This document shows, piece by piece, positions 34,624-44,063 of a stretch of DNA of 64,000 nucleotides. The notes below the pieces were generated by a model that had not been told where the DNA came from, did no database searches, and saw only the letters and a list, made by a program, of their open reading frames with translations. This DNA is from Thalassoglobus neptunius (lineage in GTDB: Bacteria; Planctomycetota; Planctomycetia; Planctomycetales; Planctomycetaceae). The DNA lies in NCBI RefSeq assembly GCF_007859735.1, contig NZ_SIHI01000001.1, forward strand, positions 2,012,119-2,076,118, read 5' to 3'. Every line of letters starts with the position of its first letter. The stretch's first letter is position 1. A program made the position numbers and the translations under genes.

Positions 34624-36304
34624 GCCCCAACTCCTTCAAGCCGGAACGCGCTTCGTCGGCCTTGGTCTGGCCGGGATCGCCGTCGGCTGGAACTTCGAAT
34701 GTGACCTGTAATTTCAGTCCCGGAGACGAGGCAAAACGGCTGAGCACCTTCGTGTAGAAGTTCATCCATTTCTGTGGCGGCACCTCGCCCTGCCATCGGA
34801 TCGTCTTTCCTGCTGGCTCAGGGCTAGAATCGCCACCGCCGCCTGGTTTCCCGGGAATCGTAACACGGACTTCTGCAATTGCCTCTTGTCCATCGACAAC
34901 TGCTTTGACTGTAAATAATCCCCCGCCAGTTTCCTTGGCAGCCTCATAAAGGCCGTCTTCACTGATGCTGCCGCCGTTTGCTGACCACGCGACCGCCCCC
35001 ATGCCAAATGGCTCACTGTACTGGTCGACTCCGCTGCAAGTGAACGAAGCCTGTTCGCCGGGCTTCAGCACAACGTTGCTCGGCCGAATGCCAATACGAT
35101 CAAGATGAGGGGGCTCCAGAAGTTTCCGGGCATCTTCTGCCTTCAGAACGAACACGTCATCCGCGAGGTCCAAATCGGATTCGCTCAGACTCTCGTTGAA
35201 GCAAGACAGCTTGAGCTGCCCCGACGCATCCTTCGTGGCCAATCCGAGCGTTCCCTGGCTGACTCCGTCCGCGATCGTCCGCTTGATGGCATCAGCATCG
35301 AGCAGCCTGGGCAACCGCGGAGACGAGAAGAACGCATCGCGAACTCCCTTTGTGGACCATTCATTCAGCGCCGGCGGCCAGTACTTCAGTAGCTTGTTGG
35401 CACCAACGCCGGGAGTGATCTCATCCGTCCGGCTCAACTCATTGACATACAACTCCACAAGGCTGTTGGCCTGGCTCGATGTGATCTGACCAAGGTCGAT
35501 CTGTCGCAGCTTGTTGTCTTTGCCAAGCAGAAACAGGTAGCGGTACGTTCGCCAGATAGCCTCTTTCATGTCGGACTTCGCACGCCCAAGGTTCTTCTTA
35601 AGAAGACGCTCCTGACCTTCATCCAACTGTTTGCGAGTGTCGGTGTCGTCTTCGATCGCCTCCCAGGCCAACACATCACGTGTGGCATCGTGGATCGCGT
35701 CTGCGGAATCGGGAACGGCGAACAGCAAGGCTGATTTGTAAGTCCGACCAGACGTACCACACTCACGTACAATCGTTTCAAGCAACTTTTCAGTCGAACG
35801 ATCTCCTACAAGATGGTCCAGTCCCATTACAGCCAGTGTCAGGACGGGACGATTCGGGACATCGTTGCTGCGTTCAGGAAAAAATCGACGGTCGAGAGCT
35901 TTGGTTCCCTTGTTGAAAAGTTCCTGCGTGTCCTGCTTGATACGTTCGTTGATCTCTTTTCCCTGAACAGCACCACGGCGAGTTACCAGAATCTGATTCA
36001 GGTTGGGAGTCAGTCCAAAGCGGTAGTGGTTTTTTTCCCAGTTGAGGTAATAACAACTTCCCACCAATCCTTCGAGCACATTTTCGACGTCGACCATGTT
36101 GAGGTCAGGGGTGCCCACCGCCGCCCGGATTTCCGGGAGCGTTGCAACTGCCTTCGATTGGCTCATGCCTCCGTTCGACTCAAAGAAAATCGCCGAGGCA
36201 ACCTTCCGGTGCAGCTTGGACTTCTTGATCGCGTCGGATGCTTCGCGATCCAGTCGAACCGCATGAGCATCTTTCTTTCCGGCAATGTCCGTTGTGAGCG
36301 GCAC
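34595..36304 (-). pseudogene. C-terminal half of a DUF499-type protein, N-terminally truncated
   Basis: 569 codons from a GTG at the break. Characteristic DUF499 C-terminal text is present: KKDAHAVRLDREASDAIKKS, HRKVASAIFFESNGG, NHYRFGLTPNLNQILV, then an Ig-like beta domain (residues ~420-495, IRPSNVVLKPGEQASFTC) and a final TIRWQGEVPPQKWMNFYTK domain. Full-length proteins of this type are about 1,000 residues, with an AAA-type ATPase half first; that half is absent, and the upstream frame meets a stop within ten codons. DUF499 proteins often lie in phage-defence islands beside DUF1156 methylases and helicases, none of which is here. The piece could still be translated. Confidence 0.7.
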
Positions 36305-36720
36305 TTCGAGTTCGTTGGAACAAGCGGTTTACTCGGAAGTTCGCCGACGCCGGATACGGAGTCTGTCCGCCTCGTGGACGGATTCGCATCAGTCCAATGA
36401 TCTGGGAACGAGCGTCATCGGAGCAGCGTCGGGAGACGGTCATCCACGAAGTCTGCCACATCGTCGCCTACCACCTGCACGGTCTTGAAATCAAACCGCA
36501 CGGCATCGAGTGGCGGCAGGCAATGGCGAACTGCGGCATGGAGCCAGAAGTCACGCACAAGATTGATCTCGCTGGCATCAACTTCTTTCACGTTCGGGAA
36601 TGTAAGAAGCAGGGTCGTTGCCATGTCAGCAGGCGAGACTTTGCCGCACTCAAACGAGGAGAGTTGCTGCACTGCACGATCTGCGGGATGCGAGTCGATG
36701 AACAGGCCATCGAGTCATAG
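36298..36720 (+). pseudogene. SprT-like zinc protease fragment, 5'-truncated
   Basis: Readable from 36298, just after an in-frame [22 protein letters not shown], then [15 protein letters not shown] with the HExxH zinc site, a further His in IKPHGIEW, and a C-terminal zinc-ribbon ([15 protein letters not shown] and CTICG). The N-terminal helix of SprT-like proteins is missing, and the first ATG (36397) falls after the first conserved strand. The 5' break coincides with the break of the divergent DUF499 piece, so one event trimmed both. It converges with pnkp (6-bp overlap). Confidence 0.7.
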
Positions 36721-39312
36721 TCTTGGATCGACTGGTTCGCTTTCCAGTGCCAGCACGCCGAAGACACATTCGTGGACTCTTCGGAGCGGCTCCTTCCGCA
36801 CAAATCGCTCCAATGACTCAATGCCGAGAGCGAACTCCCGAAGTGCAAGAGAACGTTTTCGTCCAAGGCTGCGATTTCTCAGCCGGGAAAGATTTTCATC
36901 GGCATCGTAATTGGGGCTGTAGATAATGCGAAGATATTCCTTGCCACGACATTTCACGGCGGGCTGAACAAGACCTTTCTTGCCTCGGTTGATCCAGTCC
37001 AATGGTTTGATGACCATTCCCTCACCACCGGCTACCGTCAAATTCACCCACCACTCGGTGGCGGCACTTGTCGAGTCTGAGTCCGTGAGGTCAACTGTCT
37101 TGCAACTTGTCGCCAACAATACTTGTTCGTCTTCACGGCACAACTTTGCAATCGCTTCCATGTGCCATTGGTGGTTCTGATCGACGTGGACCTTTCCTTC
37201 CGTGGCAAGAATGTGGAAGGGAGCCAGCTTATAATCACTGATCGACTCGACCGGCCAGCAGTATTGACGATAGGCAGTCACGAACCGATCAACAGCGGTC
37301 AGCTTGCTGTCAAATCGCTCCCGAAAACCGGAGATCTTGTCCTGCTCACCGCCATTCAGTCTCGATTCCGCCATTGAAAGTGCGGAAGTGACTTGAGGTA
37401 ACGAGGAACTTCCTGCTGCTCCAACAGCGGCATATTGTGATCGCAACAACTCTTGAGCCTTTGCCGACCAAGGCATCAGTTCGCAGTCGAAGCAGACCCA
37501 ACTCGTGTTGAATTCTTCCCAGAAGCCAGATCGATCAAGAGCATTTCTGAGTCGATCAATCAACTCTGTCTCAAGTGTTTCGTCATTGAAGAACTTCCGT
37601 CCTGTTCTTGTGTAGATGATTCCTGACTCGTTTTCTTGAATTCCGAATCGTTGCCGAGCCGCTTCGGCATCACGGCAGACAACTACGACAGCCCGTGATC
37701 CCATGTGCTTCTCTTCACAAATAGCGTGAGAGATTCCTTGACCGAGGAAATAGCGAAACGCTTCGGCAGGATGTTCGAGCATTCCTTCCTCGTTCGATGT
37801 TTCGCATGGCGACATGGTTGGGGGCAAATAGATCAGCCACTTAGGGTTGGCGGCAAAGCGGCTCATGACCTCCAATGCGGCAATCGCATTTTCCTCCCTG
37901 ATGGTCACGTTCCGTTGCAGCCGAGTTGAAATGATCCGTTTCCCGATCACATCAGCAGCATCGAGAGTGTCATCGAGTTCCTGCTGGAACGAACGTGTGG
38001 GAGCGTCACCATCTTCCAGGAATGGACGTGCAGGCTCGCAGTACGTCGCTTTGGCTGGAACCGAAACGAATTCCCGTTCTGGATAACGGAGGGCGGTCAG
38101 CTTGCCTCCAAACACGCAGCCGGTATCAATGCAGACCGTATTGTTCAACCACTCCGCTTCAGGAATAGGAGTATGGCCATAGACAACCGCCGCTTCTCCT
38201 CGATACTCCGCAGCCCAGTTGAACCGGACAGGCAATCCAAACTCGTCGGTTTCCCCAGTTGTTTCACCATACAATGCGAATTCACGAACTTTCCCAGAGC
38301 CTCGCCCCTGCATTTCCTCTTTCATCCCAGCGTGGGCAACGACCAGTTTTCCATCATCCAAGACGTAATGACTCACAAGACCGTCGATAAAAGTTGCGAG
38401 TTCTTTGCAGAATGGCTCACGAATATCGTCGTCCAATGCGTCGATTTCACTCACCGTTTCAGCCAGACCGTGCGTCAGTTGTGGGTTCTTGCCGTTGAGT
38501 TTGCGAAGCAGTTTCACATCGTGGTTTCCGGGGACACAAATGCCGCTGCCGTTTTCCACCATGTTCCGTACAAGCCGAGTGACATCGAGGACACGTGGGC
38601 CACGATCAACCAGATCCCCAACAAAAACAGCTTTACGCCCTTCTGGATGCTCGAAGACTTGGTCGCCCCAAAGAGGGTCGAGTTCTTTTTCAATGCGAAT
38701 ATATCCAAGACTCCTCAAGAGCCCTTCGAGTTCATCGCAACAACCGTGAATGTCTCCGATGATGTCGAACGGACCATGTTCGTCCCGTTTGTCGTTCCAC
38801 AGTGGAACTCGTTCGATAGTTGCTGTCTCGATCTTCTCTACATCGTCAATCACAATGACATGACGAAACCCTTCACGTTTCAGACCCTTCAGTGACCGCC
38901 TGAGTTGTGACTTCTGATTCCTCACGACGTGTGGTCCAAAGTCCCGATCTGGTCGATCACGGTTCCGCTCGTGGCAAACTTCTTCTCGCACGTTCAGCAC
39001 GATGGAAACAGGTAGGCAGTGGTACTTGCGTGCAAGTGCTACCAGCGGTTGGCGAGATTCTTTTTGCACGTTCGTCGCATCAATGACCGTGAGATGACCT
39101 CGTGCCAATCGCTTCTCCACGATGTAGTGCAGCAGGTCGAATGCATCCCTTGTCGCTGACTGATCGTTTTCGTCATTGCTGACAAGTCCACGACAATAGT
39201 CGGACGAGATCACTTCGGTTGAAAGAAAGTGCTTGCGTGCAAACGTACTTTTGCCGGAACCGCTGGCACCGATGAGGACGACGAGTGACAGGTTGGGAAT
39301 TTTGATGTTCAT
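36715..39312 (-). CDS. pnkp: Polynucleotide kinase-phosphatase-ligase (bacterial RNA repair)
   Basis: 865 residues, the usual length of bacterial Pnkp (about 850-870). Three modules: a 5'-OH kinase with P-loop GASGSGKS (15-22); a binuclear-metal phosphatase with GDIHGC (186-191), GDLVDRGP (232-239), GNHD (262-265) and VVYGHTPIP; and an adenylyltransferase with the nucleotide-binding lysine in EEKHMGSR (Lys535). The enzyme heals and, with Hen1, seals broken RNA; Hen1 2'-O-methylates the repaired end. Hen1 normally lies next to it, but the upstream side is an IS remnant and the downstream side is the SprT fragment. All catalytic motifs look intact. It lies inside the inverted-repeat segment. 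Confidence 0.93.
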   Translation of the reverse strand: MNIKIPNLSLVVLIGASGSGKSTFARKHFLSTEVISSDYCRGLVSNDENDQSATRDAFDLLHYIVEKRLARGHLTVIDATNVQKESRQPLVALARKYHCLPVSIVLNVREEVCHERNRDRPDRDFGPHVVRNQKSQLRRSLKGLKREGFRHVIVIDDVEKIETATIERVPLWNDKRDEHGPFDIIGDIHGCCDELEGLLRSLGYIRIEKELDPLWGDQVFEHPEGRKAVFVGDLVDRGPRVLDVTRLVRNMVENGSGICVPGNHDVKLLRKLNGKNPQLTHGLAETVSEIDALDDDIREPFCKELATFIDGLVSHYVLDDGKLVVAHAGMKEEMQGRGSGKVREFALYGETTGETDEFGLPVRFNWAAEYRGEAAVVYGHTPIPEAEWLNNTVCIDTGCVFGGKLTALRYPEREFVSVPAKATYCEPARPFLEDGDAPTRSFQQELDDTLDAADVIGKRIISTRLQRNVTIREENAIAALEVMSRFAANPKWLIYLPPTMSPCETSNEEGMLEHPAEAFRYFLGQGISHAICEEKHMGSRAVVVVCRDAEAARQRFGIQENESGIIYTRTGRKFFNDETLETELIDRLRNALDRSGFWEEFNTSWVCFDCELMPWSAKAQELLRSQYAAVGAAGSSSLPQVTSALSMAESRLNGGEQDKISGFRERFDSKLTAVDRFVTAYRQYCWPVESISDYKLAPFHILATEGKVHVDQNHQWHMEAIAKLCREDEQVLLATSCKTVDLTDSDSTSAATEWWVNLTVAGGEGMVIKPLDWINRGKKGLVQPAVKCRGKEYLRIIYSPNYDADENLSRLRNRSLGRKRSLALREFALGIESLERFVRKEPLRRVHECVFGVLALESEPVDPRL

Positions 39313-39414
39313 ATCACCAAATCAGCGGCTTTGCTTCTTTCTTCCAGAACAGCCACCGTCTTCTTTCTTGATGGGTTGATGTACTAATTGCGAATCGATC
39401 GGCAGTACCGGTGT

Positions 39415-39547
39415 CTAAGAGCCTATCCGGAATCCTCTTCATGCTGTAAGTCGGTATTTGAACGGAGCTTGGTTGGGTGAAGGAGCTAAGCGGCGGAGCA
39501 TGCGACCAATGGAAGCCACATAGATCATGGCTTCGCTCGATTTGGTG
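39415..39547 (-). mobile_element. Remnant of an IS5-type transposase C-terminus and element end
   Basis: On the minus strand 39547-39439 reads SSEAMIYVASIGRMLRRLA followed by a short tail and a stop; this is the typical end of IS5-group transposases (…EAMIY…IRxMLRRLA). The sequence after the stop, containing ggattccggataggctc, looks like the end of such an element. The catalytic part is missing. The fragment is joined directly to the right arm of the 128-bp inverted repeat. Confidence 0.65.
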
Positions 39548-39675
39548 ATACTTGCGTCCAATCCGAAGCGACAGCTTTGCCACTTCCAACAACACATTCG
39601 TTCGTGGGGAATCACTCATCACCAGATTTTAGCGCATTCTCATCTCAGATTCCAGAGATGTTTTCAACAATGCAA
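39548..39675. repeat. 128-bp perfect inverted repeat, right arm
   Basis: Reverse complement of 34047-34174 with no mismatch seen. On the minus strand it carries the same transposase start (MSDSPRTNVLLEVAKLSL), then switches to the IS5-type remnant at 39547. Confidence 0.93.
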
Positions 39676-39981
39676 GATGCGTTCAAAATTCTCTCGCAGG
39701 CCCTTGGGGGCCTTGCGGCATGATTTTACGCGGGAGCTGAGCGCGGGTGCCATGCCCTCGGTTGCTTGGGCATGCATCTCACACTCGCCGTTGGTGTTCC
39801 GATCAAATGGCCTCCGGGGCTGGAGGCGGATGATGAATTTGTCGTCGGATAGTGTTAGAAACCGGACGAAGAAGCATCTTGTTGCTACGCAACCCAGCCG
39901 ATCTCGGCCGGGCCACCCAGCGGTGAATTTGATTCTTCTACTAACATCTCATATGGTCAACCAAAAAGATCGGGGGTTAGA
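39676..39981. other. Gene-free stretch with REP-like hairpin
   Basis: Just over 300 bp between the inverted-repeat arm and the next gene. It contains a small palindrome (catgccc at 39751-39757 and gggcatg at 39768-39774) within ggtgccatgcc, of a kind common between planctomycete genes. GC-rich segments at 39800-39930 hold no open frame with family features. Probably the scar zone of the mobile segment plus a promoter for the gene at 39982. Confidence 0.5.
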
Positions 39982-40794
39982 ATGCCACATCATGAAAGAC
40001 CAAAGATCACTGTAGGTTCACTTCGTGAAGAGGCAAGTCGGTCTGACTATGGAGGAATAGCAAGAAGGGGGATGTTCAATTCGTTTGACTCAGACGACGC
40101 AAGTAGTGATGCATATGAGTTTATCATTCCCGTTGATGCTAGAGTTCACGGAAAATTGAAAACACTGCACAAATTCTTTAATTGCGAAGTAATTGGGAAG
40201 TCGCGAAAAGATGTGCGAGCAGGCTTGGTCGCCAAGTGGAATGGTACTCAGTTTCAGGTGCTAACCGAATTAGGTGACTTCTTAGGTTGTTTCGAACCTC
40301 TTTCGATTGTTGTTGGGAAAACTATTAATGGTGTCAGGCTTGCAAGAATTGGCTCAGGTGATGGAGTGGTTACGGATCTATGGTATTTAGATCTTCCGGA
40401 AAAGGCAGGAGCCTCCAGTGAACGGTTTGATTCTTTTGAAGTCAAGGGAGATGAGTTTCTGTTGGACTTTTTCGACAGGTTCTCCGGCCTCTCTAATGGC
40501 GCGTTGAGCTTTAGCTCCAGGAACGACACTATTGTTAGAGTCGACACATCATTGTTGCCAAACATTTCAGAGTTTGAGGGGTTTGCGAGTTGGGATGGAG
40601 CGACTATTCTCGCATTTGCATACAATGCCGATTTATTGATTTATCGCGACAGACGCATCGCTTGGATGGATTTTGACCAAGGAGTCTTCGTTGAAGTTAA
40701 AGGCAGCTTTGAGCAGTTTTTAGGTCAATATTTATCAAATGTGGTTGGCGGAGTGCTGGCAATCACTGCAGATTCAGCTGACGGCATCGAGTGA
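39982..40794 (+). CDS. Uncharacterised AT-richer protein
   Basis: 270 residues, no signal peptide or membrane helix. It is visibly richer in A/T than its neighbours. Beta-alpha content with VRAGLVAKWNGTQFQVLTEL and DFDQGVFVEVKGSFEQFLGQ suggests an SMI1/SUKH-like or other immunity-type fold, but the match is too vague to assign. It lies alone between the inverted-repeat segment and a HEAT protein on the other strand. Composition and setting fit a recently acquired orphan. Confidence 0.5.
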   Translation: MPHHERPKITVGSLREEASRSDYGGIARRGMFNSFDSDDASSDAYEFIIPVDARVHGKLKTLHKFFNCEVIGKSRKDVRAGLVAKWNGTQFQVLTELGDFLGCFEPLSIVVGKTINGVRLARIGSGDGVVTDLWYLDLPEKAGASSERFDSFEVKGDEFLLDFFDRFSGLSNGALSFSSRNDTIVRVDTSLLPNISEFEGFASWDGATILAFAYNADLLIYRDRRIAWMDFDQGVFVEVKGSFEQFLGQYLSNVVGGVLAITADSADGIE

Positions 40795-40837
40795 AATAAC
40801 TCAGCCTTGATGTGTCTGGAGAGAAGTGATGGTGTCA

Positions 40838-41647
40838 TTATTCGAAGTAAGTCGATGGGCGATTGTCTTTCGACGAAGAGTTCCTGAGCTTCTCTTTCAG
40901 AAACTGTTTCGACAAATTCAGGATCTCATCGACAGGGATTTCTCGTCTCTCGCCGAGTTCCGGCAGGGCAATGTTCGATTCGTAAAGCATTGCGGTTAAA
41001 TGGAAAGTAAGCACGCTTAACTCAACAGGTGAAAGGCTAGAGGCTGTGTGAATCGTCTCCAGAAGAAATCTGACACCGACTGGATTGCCAAGCAGGCTCA
41101 GTGCGTATGCTGCCTTTGTTCTTTCGGCGAAGGAGCCTCGCTCGATGCAATCAAGCAGCGGTGATTCTCCATCGTGGCGGCCAAGCCGAGCGAGTCGGAT
41201 TGCAGCTGCTTGCTTCTGTGACGCATCTGGATCGTGTCGAAGAACGAACAGGAAGAGTTCTACAGCCTGCTTTTCGGGCAGTACTTCAACTGCAACGATG
41301 GCGGCGCTGCGGCGACTTATGTCTGGATCATTGAGTAGCTGGACGAAGTCATCGAACTGAAGTCCTCGCAGTTTTGCTAATGCAACGAAGATGCTGCAGA
41401 GGACGGTCGCATCTTTCGCTTTCTCCGCCTGGGTTTTGAGAAAGTCGATCCATGAACTGCAATTACTGTCGCCAATTTCCTGAAAAGACAAGATCTGAAT
41501 GATCGTGTCTTGGCTTTCGGCGCCGTCAGTCAGAAACACTCGCCACTCTTTCGACCCAGATTGCTTCTCGTTCAGCTTGGTGCAAAAGTTTTCAGTGACA
41601 GAGTTCGCACGTTCACAGAAGCTGACGCTAAGTTCTGAACGATGCAT
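40838..41647 (-). CDS. HEAT-repeat protein
   Basis: 269 residues. From residue ~90 it has at least four helical pairs of the HEAT/PBS-lyase type (SRRSAAIVAVEVLPEKQA; ASQKQAAAIRLARLGRHDG; FAERTKAAYALSLLGNPVG). No signal peptide and no membrane segment, so it is probably a cytoplasmic scaffold. The N-terminal 85 residues are not recognised. The partner is unknown, and neighbours give no hint. Confidence 0.65.
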   Translation of the reverse strand: MHRSELSVSFCERANSVTENFCTKLNEKQSGSKEWRVFLTDGAESQDTIIQILSFQEIGDSNCSSWIDFLKTQAEKAKDATVLCSIFVALAKLRGLQFDDFVQLLNDPDISRRSAAIVAVEVLPEKQAVELFLFVLRHDPDASQKQAAAIRLARLGRHDGESPLLDCIERGSFAERTKAAYALSLLGNPVGVRFLLETIHTASSLSPVELSVLTFHLTAMLYESNIALPELGERREIPVDEILNLSKQFLKEKLRNSSSKDNRPSTYFE

Positions 41648-41742
41648 GGTCGTTAACTTCTGCGTCTATGGAATTACGACGACAGTCCGTGATACAAAAT
41701 TCGTCGATCTGTTCCCTTCTGTGCGACGGGTGGGCCCGCTCC

Positions 41743-42726
41743 TTAATGCTCGGTCGGTTCTTGTTCGCGGGTTTTGCTGAGGGGGGTGCGTTCGGAGACG
41801 CTGTAGGTGTCGCGTTCGCGTCCGGTGTTGGCGACGATCAGTTCGGCGAGCATTCCGAGGGAGATTCCCTGGGCTCCGAGGAGCATGGAGGCGACGGAGT
41901 AGAGGAGAAGTGGTCGACCGCCGATCGGGGATGGACTGAAGATCGGAATGACGTTCATGAAGACCCACATCAGTCCCAGGTAGGCGAGACCGAGGGTTCC
42001 GAGGCCGAAGAAGAAGAGGCCGATTCCTCCGAGCATGTGTTGTGGTCGCTGTCCGAAGCCGGTGAGAAATTTGACCGTTAGCAGGTCGAGGAAGCCTCTC
42101 AGGAATCTTCGGATTCCGTACTTGGAGTGCCCGAACTGTCGGGGACGATGGTGAACGGGGACTTCGGCGACCTTGAATCCACGGGCGTGAGCGAGAACCG
42201 CGATGAAGCGATGCATTTCTCCGTAGAGTCGGACTTCCTGAGTCACTTCCCGTCGGAACATTTTGATTCCGCAGTTGTGGTCATGCAGGTGGAGCCCGGT
42301 CAGTTGGCCGACCATCCAGTTAAAGACTTTGCTTGGATACACCTTGTGCCACGGGTCGAGTCGTCGTTCTTTCCAGCCGTTGACGACATCGTATCCGTTG
42401 TCGATCTGCGTGAGGAAGTTCGGAATCTCAGCCGGGTCATCTTGAAGGTCTGCGTCCATCATCATGACGACGTTTCCGCTGACCGCGTTCATTCCGGCGG
42501 TGAGAGCGGCGGCTTTTCCGAAGTTTCTGCGGAAGCGAATGCCGAAAACTCGCGGGTCTTCATCTGCCAGCTTGGAGATAATGGACCAGGATTTGTCTGT
42601 CGATCCGTCGTCAACGAAAATGATTTCGACATTGATGGCGTTGGATTGGCACGCTTCCAGAATCTGCCGGTGCAATTCGACCAGGCTCTCTTCTTCGTTG
42701 AGCACGGGAATGACGATCGACAACAT
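41743..42726 (-). CDS. GT2 membrane glycosyltransferase (DPM1/GtrB-like)
   Basis: 327 residues from ATG ([10 protein letters not shown]), which has an AGGAG site seven bases upstream. The GT-A domain has [20 protein letters not shown] and NCGIKMFRR, followed by [13 protein letters not shown]. Two C-terminal membrane helices ([37 protein letters not shown]) are typical of enzymes that move a sugar from a nucleotide to a polyprenyl phosphate. The tail is charged and probably cytoplasmic. The sugar cannot be read from sequence. Confidence 0.9.
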   Translation of the reverse strand: MLSIVIPVLNEEESLVELHRQILEACQSNAINVEIIFVDDGSTDKSWSIISKLADEDPRVFGIRFRRNFGKAAALTAGMNAVSGNVVMMMDADLQDDPAEIPNFLTQIDNGYDVVNGWKERRLDPWHKVYPSKVFNWMVGQLTGLHLHDHNCGIKMFRREVTQEVRLYGEMHRFIAVLAHARGFKVAEVPVHHRPRQFGHSKYGIRRFLRGFLDLLTVKFLTGFGQRPQHMLGGIGLFFFGLGTLGLAYLGLMWVFMNVIPIFSPSPIGGRPLLLYSVASMLLGAQGISLGMLAELIVANTGRERDTYSVSERTPLSKTREQEPTEH

Positions 42727-43025
42727 GAGTTTCTCCTGAGTCTCGATGGATAGATGGGTAAGCCTAGACCATTTCACGGAATCCTTCCTAGAGCAAGTTG
42801 CTCTTTCCTGTGCACTCGCTTGAACTTTTTCGTCAGATAAAAGGCTGAGTTTGCTCGTGAGAGTGAGTGAGTGAACACCAAATCAGAAAATGTCCTGGAC
42901 CAGTCTTCGATTGCGAGACGCCCGTTTCCCAGATTGGCTATACTCACCGGTTGTTCTCAGGTCGAATCCGGCTTGGGGGTCGTGGATTGGATGTTTCGGC
43001 GAGACTTGATGAGTTGTGGGGGAAG

Positions 43026-43937
43026 ATGATGATCGGGAGGCTATTGGTTGTCGGGCTGCTGTTGATTGTCGCCGGAGCAGGTTCGGCGCGCTCGGACGAT
43101 CGTTCTCAATTCGTCGATCTGTGGGAAGGAAACGCTCCGGGTGAATCGACACGCTCGTATGGAACACCGCTCCCGCAGCGGCCAGATGAAAATCCCCCAG
43201 CGACACGCATCACCGCGATCACAGCTCCACGCATCGAACGATTTGATCCCGATCCGGAAACGAAGAACGGGGCATCGGTCGTGATTCTGCCGGGCGGAGG
43301 GTATCGCTATTGTGTGGTCGATAAGGAAGGTTCCGAGATTGCGAAATGGTTCAACAAGCTGGGAGTCACTGCGTTTGTGTTGCGATACCGGACCATTCGC
43401 GAGTCAGACAAAGACCGGAAAGAGGCGTGGCGGCGACCGGTTCAGGACACGCAACGTGCGGTCCGATGGGTGCGGTCAAACTCCGAGAAATTCGGTCTCG
43501 ATCCAAATCGAATCGGTGTGATCGGGTTTTCGGCCGGAGGAAACGCAGCTGCGATCACAGTCGGGAGTCAGGCATCTCATTACCCGGAGAGTGATGAGAT
43601 TGACCAGGCTTCGTGTGTTCCAGACTTTGCGATGTTGATCTATCCGTGGAATCTTACCCAGAACGAGACTCTCGAGTTGATCCCGGAAATCGAAATCGAT
43701 TCGCAAACTGCTCCGACGGTTTTGATTCATGCCCATGATGATCATTCAACGTCGCTGGGGAGCATTGCGTTTTATGCCCAATTGAAACGGAATGACGTTC
43801 CGGCGGAACTTCACATTTATGAGACAGGTGGGCACGGATACGGTATGCGTCCTGTCGCGGGTTCAGTTGTGGCGACGTGGCCCGATCGCGTGGAGGATTG
43901 GCTTCGAAATCGTGGACTGCTCACGCAATCGCCGTAA
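43026..43937 (+). CDS. Secreted alpha/beta hydrolase (acetyl-xylan-esterase-like)
   Basis: 303 residues from the first of two ATGs after GGGGGAA; the second (43029) has better spacing. The longer frame from 42867 lacks a start site, and the signal peptide (LLVVGLLLIVAGAGSA) begins here. The oxyanion region is ILPGGGYRYCV, the nucleophile elbow is GFSAGG, and the acid and base are in HAHDDHS and GGHGYGM. Enzymes of this group deacetylate sugars or small esters outside the cytoplasm. It lies divergent from the glycosyltransferase gene, about 300 bp away. Confidence 0.87.
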   Translation: MMIGRLLVVGLLLIVAGAGSARSDDRSQFVDLWEGNAPGESTRSYGTPLPQRPDENPPATRITAITAPRIERFDPDPETKNGASVVILPGGGYRYCVVDKEGSEIAKWFNKLGVTAFVLRYRTIRESDKDRKEAWRRPVQDTQRAVRWVRSNSEKFGLDPNRIGVIGFSAGGNAAAITVGSQASHYPESDEIDQASCVPDFAMLIYPWNLTQNETLELIPEIEIDSQTAPTVLIHAHDDHSTSLGSIAFYAQLKRNDVPAELHIYETGGHGYGMRPVAGSVVATWPDRVEDWLRNRGLLTQSP

Positions 43938-44063
43938 GATTCGGGCTGCGTTTCCTGCTTCCGAGTGAACTGGTTTCAGGAAACGGGCTGAGTCGGTAAA
44001 GTGGATGTCTCAGCATTTCCACAGATCACATCAAATTCTTCTTAATACATAAGCTGTTGTCAT

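Noticed and set aside
42867-43025. Longer start for the alpha/beta hydrolase
   Set aside because: It would hide the signal peptide inside the protein and lacks a ribosome-binding site.
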